64,000 nt of DNA from DATFFO01 sp963744905 (lineage in GTDB: Bacteria > Actinomycetota > Acidimicrobiia > Spongiisociales > ZC4RG35): NCBI GenBank assembly GCA_963744905.1, contig CAVUUV010000005.1, forward strand, positions 496,001-560,000, read 5' to 3'. Below are positions 29,697 to 38,807 of this stretch, one piece after another. Position 1 is the stretch's first letter; the number at the start of each line of letters is the position of its first letter. The position numbers and the translations under genes are program-made. The notes under the pieces are model-generated. The model had not been told where the DNA came from. It worked only from the letters and a program-made list of their open reading frames with translations, and made no database searches.

Positions 29697-31181
29697 TCAG
29701 CGCCTGCCTATCCCCCGCTCCTTGAGCTCCTGGAGGATGGCCTCCAGGGAGGCATCGACCGGCATCGGGGGCGGCTCCTCCTCCTTGGGACCGAACTCGC
29801 GCTCGAACTCGCGGCGCGGGGGACGGCTCGGGGCAGCGGTGGAGCGGGCCCGCTCCTGACGCTCCTCCCAGTCGGGCAGGGCCTGCTTGATGGAGAGGGA
29901 GATACGACGCCGCTCATCTTCCTTCTCGGTGATCTTGGTCCGCACTTTCTGGCCGATGGAGAGCTCCAGCTCGGGCGATTCGACCCGGTGCACGGCGATC
30001 TCGGACACGTGGACCAGGCCCTCGACCCCCTCCACCACGGACACGAAAGCCCCGAAGGGGACGGTCTTGGTGACCACACCCTCGATGATGTCGCCCACCT
30101 CGTGCTCCCGGGAGAATACGTCCCAGGGGTCCTCGAGCGTCTCCCGGATGGAGAGCGAGATCCGTTCCCGATCCCGGTCGACCTCGAGCACCTTGACGGT
30201 GACTTCGTCACCAACGCTGACCACCTCGGAGGGATGGTTGACGTGTTGCCAGGAGAGCTCGGACACGTGGACCAGGCCGTCCATTCCCCCCAGATCGACG
30301 AAGGCGCCGAAGGCGACCACCGAAGACACGACACCGGTACGGACCTCACCCTCATGGAGGTCGTCGAGGAAGGCCTGGCGCTGTTCGGCCTGCTCCTCTT
30401 CCAGGTAGGCCCGGCGGCTGAGGACCACATTGTTGCGGTTGCGATCCAGCTCGATGACCTTGGCCTCGATCTCCTGGCCCACGAAGGGGTCCAGGTCCCG
30501 GACCCGGCGCAGGTCGACCAGAGAGGCGGGGAGGAAGCCACGCAAGCCGATGTCGACGATCAGACCGCCCTTGACCACCTCGATGACGGTCCCCTTCACG
30601 GTCTCCTCGGTCTCGGCCAGCTGGCGAATCCGACCCCAGGCTCGCTCGTACTGGGCCCGCTTCTTGGAGAGGATGAGGCGGCCCTCGTCGTCCTCCTTGT
30701 TGAGGACCAGGGCTTCGACCCGCTCCCCTACCTTGACGATCTCGGAAGGATCGACCTGGTTGCGGATGGAGAGCTCTTCGGTGGGAATCAGGCCCTCGGA
30801 CTTGTAGCCGATGTCGACCATGGCGCCGTCGGCATCGACCGAAACCACCGTACCCACCACGATGTCGCCCTCGTTGAACTCGAGGACGGTGTGGGCGATG
30901 GCAGCCTCGAAGTCGTCGATGATCTCGTCGGGAAGATCGTCGATGCTGGGCGCCTCGATGGGAGTGGGCCCGGCGGGCTCTGGCGGCTTTTGGGTGGCCG
31001 ACTCGGTGGTTTCTTCGCTGGAAGAAGCGTCGCCGGTGGACGCTGCGACATCTTGAGATGAGGCCTCGCTGGGAGAAGATTCTTCGGCGGGGGCGGCGGG
31101 TGTTTCCGCCTGGGTGTCGGGCGTCTCCTCGACGGTCTCCTCGGCCGTCTCCGTGGACGCGATGTCGTGCTCAGTGGACAT
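29697..31181 (-). CDS. rpsA: 30S ribosomal protein S1
   Basis: 494 residues with four S1 (OB-fold) domains: GDIVVGTVVSVDADGAMVDI, VKGTVIEVVKGGLIVDIGL, RTGVVSSVVAFGAFVDLGG and IEGVVTKTVPFGAFVSVVE. The first ~70 residues are an acidic Glu/Ser/Thr/Ala/Pro-rich extension, and the C-terminal tail is charged. S1 aids mRNA binding on the ribosome. I choose ATG 31181, which has GGAGGT 9 bases upstream; the frame extends to 31235 without support. Lies downstream of polA on the same strand with a 117-bp gap. Confidence 0.95.
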   Translation of the reverse strand: MSTEHDIASTETAEETVEETPDTQAETPAAPAEESSPSEASSQDVAASTGDASSSEETTESATQKPPEPAGPTPIEAPSIDDLPDEIIDDFEAAIAHTVLEFNEGDIVVGTVVSVDADGAMVDIGYKSEGLIPTEELSIRNQVDPSEIVKVGERVEALVLNKEDDEGRLILSKKRAQYERAWGRIRQLAETEETVKGTVIEVVKGGLIVDIGLRGFLPASLVDLRRVRDLDPFVGQEIEAKVIELDRNRNNVVLSRRAYLEEEQAEQRQAFLDDLHEGEVRTGVVSSVVAFGAFVDLGGMDGLVHVSELSWQHVNHPSEVVSVGDEVTVKVLEVDRDRERISLSIRETLEDPWDVFSREHEVGDIIEGVVTKTVPFGAFVSVVEGVEGLVHVSEIAVHRVESPELELSIGQKVRTKITEKEDERRRISLSIKQALPDWEERQERARSTAAPSRPPRREFEREFGPKEEEPPPMPVDASLEAILQELKERGIGRR

Positions 31182-31298
31182 GAGTGATTGGGTTACCTCC
31201 AAAGGGGATTGCTCCACGCGCCTCGGCGCAGGCAATAGCCAGCGTAACAGGGCTGCGACCCCTTCGGCAAAGGGTTTGGCGGGGGTACCCGGGACAAT

Positions 31299-33917
31299 TC
31301 AGTCCTTTACGTCGGCCAGGTTGTCCCCGATCCCGACGTCCACCCGGAGCGGCACGTCGAGGTCCGCCACCCCTTCCATCACCTCGGTGGTCAGCGCCCG
31401 CAGGTCCTCGAGCTCCTCGGGTGGCGCTTCGAGGACGAGCTCGTCGTGGATCTGCAGTAACAGAGTCGAGGCCAGCCGACCCGACCGGAGCCGGCGGTCG
31501 AGAGCGATCATGGCCGCTTTGATGATGTCTGCCGCCGTTCCCTGAACCGGGGCGTTGAGCGCCATCCTCTCCCCCATCTGGCGGATCCGGTAATTGTCGC
31601 TCTTCAGCTCGGGCAGATAACGCCTCCGCCCGAACAGGGTGGTCGTGTAACCCTGGTTCCGGGCCTGGGTCACCACCCCCGACATGAATTCTTTCACGTC
31701 GGGGAACTGGTCGAAGTAGGCCTCGATGTGCTCGCCCGCCTCGTCCCGGGAGATGCCGAGGCGGGAAGCGAGCCCGAACGCCTCCATGCCGTAGAGGAGG
31801 CCGAAGTTGATCATCTTGGCCCTGCGTCGCATCTCCGGCTGCACGTCCTCGGGTGCCACCCCCCACACCCGGGCGGCGGTGGCGGTGTGGATATCCCGAT
31901 CGGTCGAGTTGAACGCCTCCAGCAGTCCCGTGTCCCCGCTCATGTGGGCCAGAACCCGCAGCTCGATCTGGGAGTAGTCGGCCACCAGGAACAGCCATCC
32001 CGGAGCGGGCACGAACGCCCGGCGGATGGTGCGGCCGGTCTCGGATCGAACCGGGATGTTCTGCAGGTTGGGCCGGTCCGAGGAGAGACGGCCGGTTGTC
32101 GCCGCCATCTGGTTGAAGCGGGTGTGGATGCGCCCGTCCGCCTCGATCAGGGGCAGGTATCCGTCGACGTAGGTGGAGCGGAGCTTCTCCAGCTCCCGGT
32201 AGCGGAGCAGGGCCTCCACGATGGGGTGATCCAGCTTCTCGAGCACCGAGGCGTCGGTGGAGGGCTTGCCGGTGGAGGTCTTCTTCTGGACCGGCAACTC
32301 CAGCTTCTCGTAGAGGACGTGACGGAGCTGGTCGGTGGAGTTGACGTTGAACGGCTCGCCCGCGATGGCGTGGATCTTCTCCTCCAGGGTCCCCAGCTCG
32401 GCCCGGAGGCCGGCTCCGAGCTCTTCCAGATAGGGACGATCGATCCGGATCCCGGCCAGCTCCATCCGGGCCAGGACCGGGACCAGGGGCAGCTCGAAGC
32501 GCTCGAACAGATCTCTCTCGTCACGGGCGTCGAGCTCATCCCACATCCGCTCGGCCAGACGGTCGATGGCCACCACCCTTCGCCCCGCCGAGTCCAGGTC
32601 CGGCCCCCTGTCGAAGGGCAGGGTGCCGGCTTCACCTTCCTCGGCGTCGGGCGACTCCACCTCCAGGCCCAGGTAGCGGCCGGCCACCTCATGGAGGTCG
32701 TAGCTTCGCGATGAGGGATTCAGCACGTAGGCGGCCAGGGCGGTGTCCATCCGCAGCCCCTCCACGTCGAATCCGGCCCCGGCCAGGAGCCGGATTCCCT
32801 CTTTGATGTCATGGCCCACCACCACCGACTCCTCGGACGCCAGGGCAGAGCGAAGTGGCTCGAGGGCGTCGAGGGGTATGACGGCCACCGCATCTCCGGA
32901 CTCGACGACGGCTATTCCGAACAGGTCTCCGTCGGTCATCACCGGGTCGATCACCAGGCGACCCAAGTCCGCAAGGACGCCCACGGCCGTCGGGTCGGTG
33001 ACCAGCCGGGCCTCGACCTCCAGCACCTCGCCCGGAACGTCGCCGGCGACCGGCTGCACGGCGAGGAGGTCTTCCCACAGAGAATGGAACTCGAGGCTCT
33101 CGAACAGCTTCTTCGCGCCGGCCTGCTCCCATCCCCGCCTATGCATGGACTCCGGCTCGAGCCCCAGGTCCACGTCGGAAACGAGGGTCATCAGCTCACG
33201 ATTGAGAAACACCTGCTCCCGGCCGGCGGCGAGGTTCTCTCGCAGCTTGGGGGTCTGCTCGTCGAGGGCCGAGAAGATGCCCTCCAGGTTTCCGTGGGCG
33301 TTGAGGAGCTTGGCCGCCGTCTTCTCTCCCACCCCCGCCACTCCGGGCAGGTTGTCCGAGGTGTCTCCGCGCAAGGCGGCGTACTCCACGTACCGTTGGG
33401 GCTCGATACCGTATCGATCCACGACGTAGTCGGCGTCGGCCTCCACCACGTCGGTGATGCCTCTCCGGGTGTAGAGAACCTTGACATGGTCATCGATCAA
33501 CTGGAAGGCGTCCCGGTCTCCGGTCACGATCAGCACGTCCCAGCCCTCCTCCACCGCCCGGTGGGCCAGGGTGGCGATCAGGTCATCGGCTTCGTATCCC
33601 TCCAGCCGCACCTGGGGGATCTCCAGTGCGTGGAGCACCTCGTCGATCAGCGGAAGCTGGCTCCGGAACTCGTCGGGGGCCTTCTGGCGCTGGGCCTTGT
33701 AGTCCTCGTATCGGTCGGTGCGGAACGACCTGCGCGAAACGTCCCAGGCCACCGCCACGCCATCGGGATGGTGATCACCCAGGAGCTTGATGAGCATGCG
33801 AGTGAAGCCGTAGACCGCGTTGGTGATCTGACCCGAAGTGGTGGCGAGGTCGTCGGGGAGGGCATAGAAGGCGCGATAGGCGAGCGAATTGCCGTCCAAT
33901 AGGGCCAGCGTGGGCAT
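31299..33917 (-). CDS. polA: DNA polymerase I
   Basis: 872 residues. The 5' nuclease domain (1-~290) begins LALLDGNSLAYRAFYALPDD and keeps VTGDRDAFQLIDD and LRGDTSDNLPGVAGVGEKTA. The central 3'-5' exonuclease-like domain lacks the usual D-x-E pair (it reads VIDPVMTDGDLFG), so proofreading is probably lost, as in Taq and other actinobacterial PolA. The polymerase domain has ATTGRLSSDRPNLQNIPVR, VADYSQIELRVLAH (motif A), RRRAKMINFGLLYG (motif B) and LLQIHDELVLEAP (motif C). ATG 33917 overlaps the stop of the preceding small gene (TGATG). Confidence 0.97.
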   Translation of the reverse strand: MPTLALLDGNSLAYRAFYALPDDLATTSGQITNAVYGFTRMLIKLLGDHHPDGVAVAWDVSRRSFRTDRYEDYKAQRQKAPDEFRSQLPLIDEVLHALEIPQVRLEGYEADDLIATLAHRAVEEGWDVLIVTGDRDAFQLIDDHVKVLYTRRGITDVVEADADYVVDRYGIEPQRYVEYAALRGDTSDNLPGVAGVGEKTAAKLLNAHGNLEGIFSALDEQTPKLRENLAAGREQVFLNRELMTLVSDVDLGLEPESMHRRGWEQAGAKKLFESLEFHSLWEDLLAVQPVAGDVPGEVLEVEARLVTDPTAVGVLADLGRLVIDPVMTDGDLFGIAVVESGDAVAVIPLDALEPLRSALASEESVVVGHDIKEGIRLLAGAGFDVEGLRMDTALAAYVLNPSSRSYDLHEVAGRYLGLEVESPDAEEGEAGTLPFDRGPDLDSAGRRVVAIDRLAERMWDELDARDERDLFERFELPLVPVLARMELAGIRIDRPYLEELGAGLRAELGTLEEKIHAIAGEPFNVNSTDQLRHVLYEKLELPVQKKTSTGKPSTDASVLEKLDHPIVEALLRYRELEKLRSTYVDGYLPLIEADGRIHTRFNQMAATTGRLSSDRPNLQNIPVRSETGRTIRRAFVPAPGWLFLVADYSQIELRVLAHMSGDTGLLEAFNSTDRDIHTATAARVWGVAPEDVQPEMRRRAKMINFGLLYGMEAFGLASRLGISRDEAGEHIEAYFDQFPDVKEFMSGVVTQARNQGYTTTLFGRRRYLPELKSDNYRIRQMGERMALNAPVQGTAADIIKAAMIALDRRLRSGRLASTLLLQIHDELVLEAPPEELEDLRALTTEVMEGVADLDVPLRVDVGIGDNLADVKD

Positions 33918-34204
33918 CAGTGGCGTTCCAGTTTCTCCAGCAGTCGAAGGCGGACCGCATCGAGCCTATCCCGACGCCGCCTGATCGAGGCGATCGACTT
34001 CTCGAATCGACGCACATCCGCCGCCGTCAGCCCGGCCTCTTCCCGATCGATGTAGTTGCCGATGGCCGCATCGCGCTCGGCGTCCTCGGCGATGCTCCGG
34101 TGCGCCTCCAGCTCGGACCTCACCGCCCGCTCCTCCTCGGCCAGCTCGTGGAGCTGATCGGTGATTCGAAACAGCTTCTTGTGTATACGGCTCACGGCCA
34201 CCAA
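33917..34204 (-). CDS. Small coiled-coil protein of unknown function upstream of polA
   Basis: 95 residues, highly charged, mostly helical: LFRITDQLHELAEEERAVRS, SIAEDAERDAAIGN and a C-terminal RRFEKSIASIRRRRDRLDAV segment suggest a coiled coil. No catalytic or metal motif. Its TGA overlaps the polA ATG, so the two are translationally coupled, which argues that the gene is real. I do not recognise the family. Confidence 0.65.
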   Translation of the reverse strand: MVAVSRIHKKLFRITDQLHELAEEERAVRSELEAHRSIAEDAERDAAIGNYIDREEAGLTAADVRRFEKSIASIRRRRDRLDAVRLRLLEKLERH

Positions 34205-34245
34205 TGATATGGGCGCATACCGACCTTCCTAGACTCGTACTCCGC

Positions 34246-34329
34246 GCCGGAGTGTTGGAATTGGTAGACAAGATGGACTCAAAATCCATTGTCCTCACGG
34301 GCGTGCGGGTTCGAGTCCCGCCTCCGGCA
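34246..34329 (+). tRNA. tRNA-Leu(CAA)
   Basis: The acceptor arm GCCGGAG pairs with CTCCGGC (34322-34328), with discriminator A at 34329 followed by CC. The anticodon stem ATGGA/TCCAT encloses the loop CTCAAAA, giving anticodon CAA (reads UUG). A long variable arm typical of class II leucine tRNAs and a T arm GCGGGTTCGAGTCCCGC are present. CCA is not fully encoded (ACCG). It lies between the small gene upstream of polA and trpA. Confidence 0.95.
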
Positions 34330-34386
34330 CCGGGCTCTGCCAAGAAATTCCGTAATTTGTAGGTTCGCGGACCTATGCTCCAGAGG

Positions 34387-34499
34387 GCAACGGTCACCTC
34401 CCGTCCATCCTTTGCCGCATCCCCCACTCCCCCACTCCCTGGCTCAGGATGACGGATCACACGGGGTGACCGTTGCATCTCGTTTGGCAACGGTTGATC
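34387..34499. repeat. Palindromic intergenic repeat (12-bp inverted arms plus a third half-copy)
   Basis: gcaacggtcacc (34387-34398) is repeated in perfect inversion as ggtgaccgttgc (34465-34476), with 66 bp between. A third, imperfect direct half-site ggcaacggttga follows at 34486-34497. The element occupies the gap between tRNA-Leu and the 3' end of trpA (34330-34555), in which I see no gene. It resembles REP/BIME-type intergenic palindromes and may end trp transcription. Confidence 0.6.
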
Positions 34500-34555
34500 G
34501 GTGCAGTTCTTGATGCCGGAAACCACCTCGCCGATCGAGGCCGGTTAAGACCAGG

Positions 34556-35341
34556 TCAAACCGTGGGCGACAGGGCGCGCCGAAGCTGGGAGACGGCCTC
34601 ACGCAGCGAAATCGCCGCCTGCTCGGGTGTGGAAGCCTCCAGCACCCTTCGCACCAGGGCCGTCCCCACGATCACCCCGTCGGCCACCGCCCCGGCCGCC
34701 GCAGCCTGTTCGGGGGTGGAGATCCCGACGCCCAGCACCAGGGGGATGTCGGTGATCGCCCTGACCCGACGGGCCAGTTCGGCCGCCCTCCCGCCCGATC
34801 GCTGACGCTCCCCCGTCACGCCCATCTCCGCCACCCCGTAGATGAAGGCGGGATCCAGCGAGGCCACTGTGGCGATCCGCTCGTCGCTGGAGGTTGGAGC
34901 CACAAACAGGATCACGCCCAGGTCATGACGGGCTGCCGCACCCAGCACCGGCGCCGCCTCCTCCACCGGCATGTCGGGCACGATCAGGCCGGCCGCTCCC
35001 GCATCCGCCAATCTGGCACAGAAGCGCTCCGGACCGGTGTGGAACACGACGTTGGCATAGGTCATGGCCAGTCCCGGTTTGCCGGTCTGGCCCGTCACCG
35101 CGGCCACGATCTCGAGGGCCTGGTCGAGGTGGGTGCCGGCTGCCAGGGCCGCCGACGAGGCACGCTGGATGACGGGGCCATCCATGAGCGGATCCGAATA
35201 CGGGATCCCGATCTCGAAGGCGTCGGCGCCGGCCTCGGCCATGGCCGAGAACAACTGCGGTGAGGCTGCCGGGGTGGGGATCCCGGCGGTCAGGAACGGA
35301 AGCAGGGCCGTCCGCCCGGGGGCGAATATGTCACGAATCAT
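34556..35341 (-). CDS. trpA: Tryptophan synthase alpha subunit
   Basis: 261 residues. TrpA cleaves indole-3-glycerol phosphate to indole for TrpB. The catalytic Glu and Asp lie in DAFEIGIPYSDPLMDGP, and YGVAEMGVTGER plus VLGVGISTPEQAAAA form the phosphate-binding part of the TIM barrel. ATG 35341 overlaps the end of trpB by 11 bp. The frame continues upstream to 35422, but that part only runs antisense-like through trpB. Confidence 0.95.
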   Translation of the reverse strand: MIRDIFAPGRTALLPFLTAGIPTPAASPQLFSAMAEAGADAFEIGIPYSDPLMDGPVIQRASSAALAAGTHLDQALEIVAAVTGQTGKPGLAMTYANVVFHTGPERFCARLADAGAAGLIVPDMPVEEAAPVLGAAARHDLGVILFVAPTSSDERIATVASLDPAFIYGVAEMGVTGERQRSGGRAAELARRVRAITDIPLVLGVGISTPEQAAAAGAVADGVIVGTALVRRVLEASTPEQAAISLREAVSQLRRALSPTV

Positions 35342-36515
35342 GGCTCGCCGACATGATGGTTCCCATGTCCTTGTCCCCCCGACCCGATAGGTTGACCAGG
35401 ATCTTGCGGCCCCCGACCTCATCGGGAACCTTGGTGAGCCAGGCGATGGCGTGGGCCGACTCCAGGGCGGGGATTATCCCCTCGGTCCGGGCCAGCAGCC
35501 GAACGCCATCCAGGGCCTCTCGATCGGTCACGGACACATATCGGGCCAGGCCCGCCTCCAGGAAATAGGCGTGCTCCGGGCCCACACCGGGGTAGTCGAG
35601 CCCTGCCGAGATGGAGTGGGCCTCCAGCACCTGTCCGTCACCGTCCTGGAGCATGTAGGTTCGACTGCCGTGGAGAATGCCCGGGCTCCCGGCGCCGAGA
35701 GAGGCCCCATGGTGGCCGGTCTCTATCCCCTCACCGGCCGCCTCCACCCCCACCAGTTCCACACCCGTTCCTGCGAAAGGATAGAAGATGCCCATGGCGT
35801 TGGAGCCGCCCCCTACGCAGGCGACCACCATGTCCGGCAGCCCGTCGCCGACCTGGGTCAGGGCTTCCTCGCCTATCACCTTCTGGAACTGGCGCACGAT
35901 CCAGGGAAACGGGTGGGGACCCACCACCGAGCCGATCACGTAGTGGGTGGTCTCCACCGTCGCCACCCATTCCCGCAATGCCTCGTTGACGGCGTCCTTG
36001 AGCGTCCCCGCTCCCGAGGTGACCGGCACCACCTCGGTGCCGAGCAGGCGCATCCGGGCCACGTTGAGCGCCTGGCGCTCGATGTCGACCTCTCCCATGT
36101 AGACCACGCATTCCAGGCCCAGGGCGGCGGCGGCGGTGGCGGTGGCGACGCCATGCTGTCCGGCCCCGGTCTCGGCGATGATCCGATGCTTGCCCATCCT
36201 CCTCGCCAGCAGCACCTGGCCGATGGCGTTGTTGATCTTGTGAGCTCCGGTGTGGGCCAGGTCCTCGCGTTTCAGCCAAACATCGGCGCCCACCTCCCCG
36301 GATAGACGAGGGGCGGCGTGGAGAGGCGTGGGCCGGCCCACATAGTCTTTCAGCCACCGGTCGAGCTCGGCACGGAAACCGGGGTCATCCCAGGCGGAGA
36401 CGAAAGCGGCCTCGAGCTCGTCCAGGGCGCCCATCAGAGTTTCGGGAGCGAAACGGCCCCCGAATCCGCCGAACCGACCGGCGGCATCGGGACGGTCGAG
36501 CCTGGTCGCGGTCAT
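35331..36515 (-). CDS. trpB: Tryptophan synthase beta subunit
   Basis: 394 residues. PLP enzyme joining indole and serine. The PLP lysine lies in LAHTGAHKINNAIGQ, the substrate loop is AETGAGQHGVATAT, the phosphate clamp CVGGGSNAMGIF, and SAGLDYPGVGPEH is the TrpB signature. ATG 36515 overlaps the trpF stop in ATGA. Open frame upstream of it to 37091 lies inside trpF and is ignored. Confidence 0.96.
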   Translation of the reverse strand: MTATRLDRPDAAGRFGGFGGRFAPETLMGALDELEAAFVSAWDDPGFRAELDRWLKDYVGRPTPLHAAPRLSGEVGADVWLKREDLAHTGAHKINNAIGQVLLARRMGKHRIIAETGAGQHGVATATAAAALGLECVVYMGEVDIERQALNVARMRLLGTEVVPVTSGAGTLKDAVNEALREWVATVETTHYVIGSVVGPHPFPWIVRQFQKVIGEEALTQVGDGLPDMVVACVGGGSNAMGIFYPFAGTGVELVGVEAAGEGIETGHHGASLGAGSPGILHGSRTYMLQDGDGQVLEAHSISAGLDYPGVGPEHAYFLEAGLARYVSVTDREALDGVRLLARTEGIIPALESAHAIAWLTKVPDEVGGRKILVNLSGRGDKDMGTIMSASHDS

Positions 36516-37126
36516 GCCTCCTTCGCCTCCTTGACGAAGCGCCGGATGGCCGCCGCGTCCTTGACACCGGGCGAGGACTCTAGGCCCGAGGAGGCATCGA
36601 CCCCGAAAGGACGAACCTTGCGCACCGCCTCGGCCACGCTGTCGGGGCCCAGGCCACCGGCCAGCAGGAAGGGCCGGTCGATGGCAGCGGCCAGTTCCCA
36701 TTCGAAGGTCCGCCCGGTACCTCCGGGCAGTTCCTCGTCGGGGGTGTCGACCAGGAGCAGGTCGTCTCCGATCATGGGCGGAAGTTCCTCGCCGGCTCCG
36801 ACCGGGTGGACCACCCCCAACCCGATCCGGCGGGCGGCGGCCATCGACACCCGTCCCTGGGCTCCGTGAGGCTGGACCGCGTCCACCCCGGTTCGGGAGG
36901 CGGCGTCCAGGAGGGAGGCCGAGTCGAGATCGGCCGTCACCAGAACCGTGGTGAGATGGGTGCGAGAAGCCAGCCGGGCGATCTCGCCCAGCTCCAGGTG
37001 GCGGGGGGAAGGGCGGTACCAGACGAAGCCGACCGCGTCTGCTCCGGCCTCGGCGGCGGCCTCCAGGTCTCGCTCCTGGCGCAGACCGCACACCTTGACG
37101 TAGACACCCTCAGAGGTCCAGATCAC
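36512..37126 (-). CDS. trpF: Phosphoribosylanthranilate isomerase
   Basis: 204 residues, TIM barrel. The catalytic Cys lies in YVKVCGLRQERD near the N-terminus and the catalytic Asp in GVDASSGLESSPG; FLLAGGLGPDSV supplies phosphate binding. Converts N-(5'-phosphoribosyl)anthranilate to CdRP. Overlaps trpC (ATGA at 37123-37126) and trpB on the other side. Confidence 0.94.
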   Translation of the reverse strand: MIWTSEGVYVKVCGLRQERDLEAAAEAGADAVGFVWYRPSPRHLELGEIARLASRTHLTTVLVTADLDSASLLDAASRTGVDAVQPHGAQGRVSMAAARRIGLGVVHPVGAGEELPPMIGDDLLLVDTPDEELPGGTGRTFEWELAAAIDRPFLLAGGLGPDSVAEAVRKVRPFGVDASSGLESSPGVKDAAAIRRFVKEAKEA

Positions 37127-37896
37127 CCGATTGCTCCGACTGCTCGTAGCTGTTGGATCAGCTGGTCGGGACGGGGAGCCCGGACCAGCGCCTCGCCCAC
37201 CAGCACGGCGTCGTAGCCGGCCCGGCGCATCCGACCGGCGTCGGCTGGGGTGAAGATGCCCGACTCGGCCACCTTCAAGTCGACCGGGCCAACCAGGCGC
37301 GCTAGCGACTCAGCCGTGGCCAGGTCGACGTTGAAGTCGGCCAGGTCCCTGTTGTTGACGCCCACGATCCGGGCCCCCACCTCGACTGCCCGCCTGGCCT
37401 CGTCGGCCGTGTGCACCTCTACCAGGGCGTCGATACCGGCTCGTCTCGACGTTTCCAGCAGATTCTCCAGCTCCTCGTCCTCCAGAGCCGCCACGATCAG
37501 GAGGACGGCGGCGGCGCCCCAAGCCACCGCCTCGAGGATCTGGAGCGGGTCGAGGATGAAATCCTTGCGGAGGATCGGGATCCCGATATCCGCCACCTCC
37601 ACCAGGTCCCGGGGAGAGCCGGCGAAGAACTCCGGCTCGGTCAGGACCGAGATCGCCGCCGCCCCACCATCGGCGTAGGCGCGGGCCTGGGCGAGCGGAT
37701 CGAGATCCGGGGCCATCTCCCCCCGGGAGGGGGAGCGTCGCTTGATCTCGGCAATCACCGCCATCCCCTCGCCAGCCAGGGCGGAGGCGAAGGAGGGAGG
37801 AGGAGGAGCGGCAGCAGCCGCCTCCATTATCTCGTCGGAACGGGCCCGGAGATCACCCAGCCGGCGGCGGGTGGCGGAGAGGATCTCGTCGAGCAT
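37123..37896 (-). CDS. trpC: Indole-3-glycerol phosphate synthase
   Basis: 257 residues. IAEIKRRSPSRGEMAPD carries the catalytic lysine of the first strand; VLTEPEFFAGSPRDL, ILRKDFILDPLQI and VGVNNRDLADFNVDL are typical TrpC segments, and VAESGIFTPADAGR binds phosphate. ATG 37896 shares one base with the ygfZ stop (TGATG), which decides the start over a TTG three bases upstream. Confidence 0.95.
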   Translation of the reverse strand: MLDEILSATRRRLGDLRARSDEIMEAAAAAPPPPSFASALAGEGMAVIAEIKRRSPSRGEMAPDLDPLAQARAYADGGAAAISVLTEPEFFAGSPRDLVEVADIGIPILRKDFILDPLQILEAVAWGAAAVLLIVAALEDEELENLLETSRRAGIDALVEVHTADEARRAVEVGARIVGVNNRDLADFNVDLATAESLARLVGPVDLKVAESGIFTPADAGRMRRAGYDAVLVGEALVRAPRPDQLIQQLRAVGAIG

Positions 37897-38807
37897 CAAC
37901 CCACCAGGGGGAGTTCGGCCACCGCCGCCCGGGCCTCTCCCCCCTCCCAGCGCAGGACGACCGCCTCTCCGGCCTCCACCTCTCTCCTCACCAGAGACAG
38001 GGCGACGGGGGCACGCAACGTCAACGACTCGGCCACCGAGGTGACGGTTCCCACCTCGGTGTCGCCGGCCATGACCCGGGCACCCGGGGGCGGGAGAACG
38101 TTGCTGATGAGAAGGATCCCCATCAGCCTTCGGTTGACATGACCCCGGCTGTCGATTCGTGCCACCAGTTCCTGGCCCAGGAAACAGCCCTTGGCGAAAT
38201 CGACCGTCTCGGGAACCAGCCCCGACTCCTGGGGAATGGTGTTTTCGTCGATGTCGACGCCCATCAGTGGCTCTCCCGCCTCGACCCTCACCGCGGTCCA
38301 GGCCTGTGAGCCCACCCGGGTGACATCAGGCGCCTCGGTCGTCACCGACCGTCGGTTGCCGGCCAGGGGGAGATCGGCGACCAGCACGCCGTTCGAGTCC
38401 GACCACCCCTCGACCCAGCGAGATTCGGGGCCGACGAGGGCGGTGAGGCGGCGGTCGTCGGGCTCGATGCTCACATCGACCCTGATCCGGTACCGGCCCA
38501 GGGTCTCGGCCACCACGTCGCCATAGCCGGCATCGGTGAGCAGCCCCACCCGGTCCTCGTCCCTCAGAACCCACATCACCGCCGTGAGCTTGCCCCGGGG
38601 GCCGAGCAGAAGGGAGCGGCGCACCGTGCCCGGCTCCTGAGTCACGACGTTCTGGCTGATCAGAGACTCGAGGAAGGACACGGCGTCCCCACCTCCGAAC
38701 CACACCAGCTCGTAAAGCCCCTCCACCCGGCCCGACCCGGACCGGGCGGCCCGGTACTCCCGGGTCACGTCACCGTAGGTGGCGGGGAGGATGGCCGTTT
38801 CGCTCAT
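37896..38807 (-). CDS. ygfZ: YgfZ/GcvT-domain protein (Fe-S cluster repair factor family)
   Basis: 303 residues. The family signature K-G-C-[FY]-x-G-Q-E is present as DFAKGCFLGQELVARID, preceded by the folate-binding GcvT-like fold. YgfZ/IBA57-type proteins support maturation or repair of certain [4Fe-4S] enzymes. It lies between trpE and trpC with ATGA (38804-38807) and TGATG overlaps on both sides, so it must be part of the trp transcript. No clear metabolic reason is visible. Confidence 0.88.
   Translation of the reverse strand: MSETAILPATYGDVTREYRAARSGSGRVEGLYELVWFGGGDAVSFLESLISQNVVTQEPGTVRRSLLLGPRGKLTAVMWVLRDEDRVGLLTDAGYGDVVAETLGRYRIRVDVSIEPDDRRLTALVGPESRWVEGWSDSNGVLVADLPLAGNRRSVTTEAPDVTRVGSQAWTAVRVEAGEPLMGVDIDENTIPQESGLVPETVDFAKGCFLGQELVARIDSRGHVNRRLMGILLISNVLPPPGARVMAGDTEVGTVTSVAESLTLRAPVALSLVRREVEAGEAVVLRWEGGEARAAVAELPLVG

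Noticed and set aside
34246..34329. tRNA-Leu as integration site of a mobile island
   Set aside because: No duplicated tRNA 3' end and no integrase gene are visible nearby; the flanking genes look like core genome.
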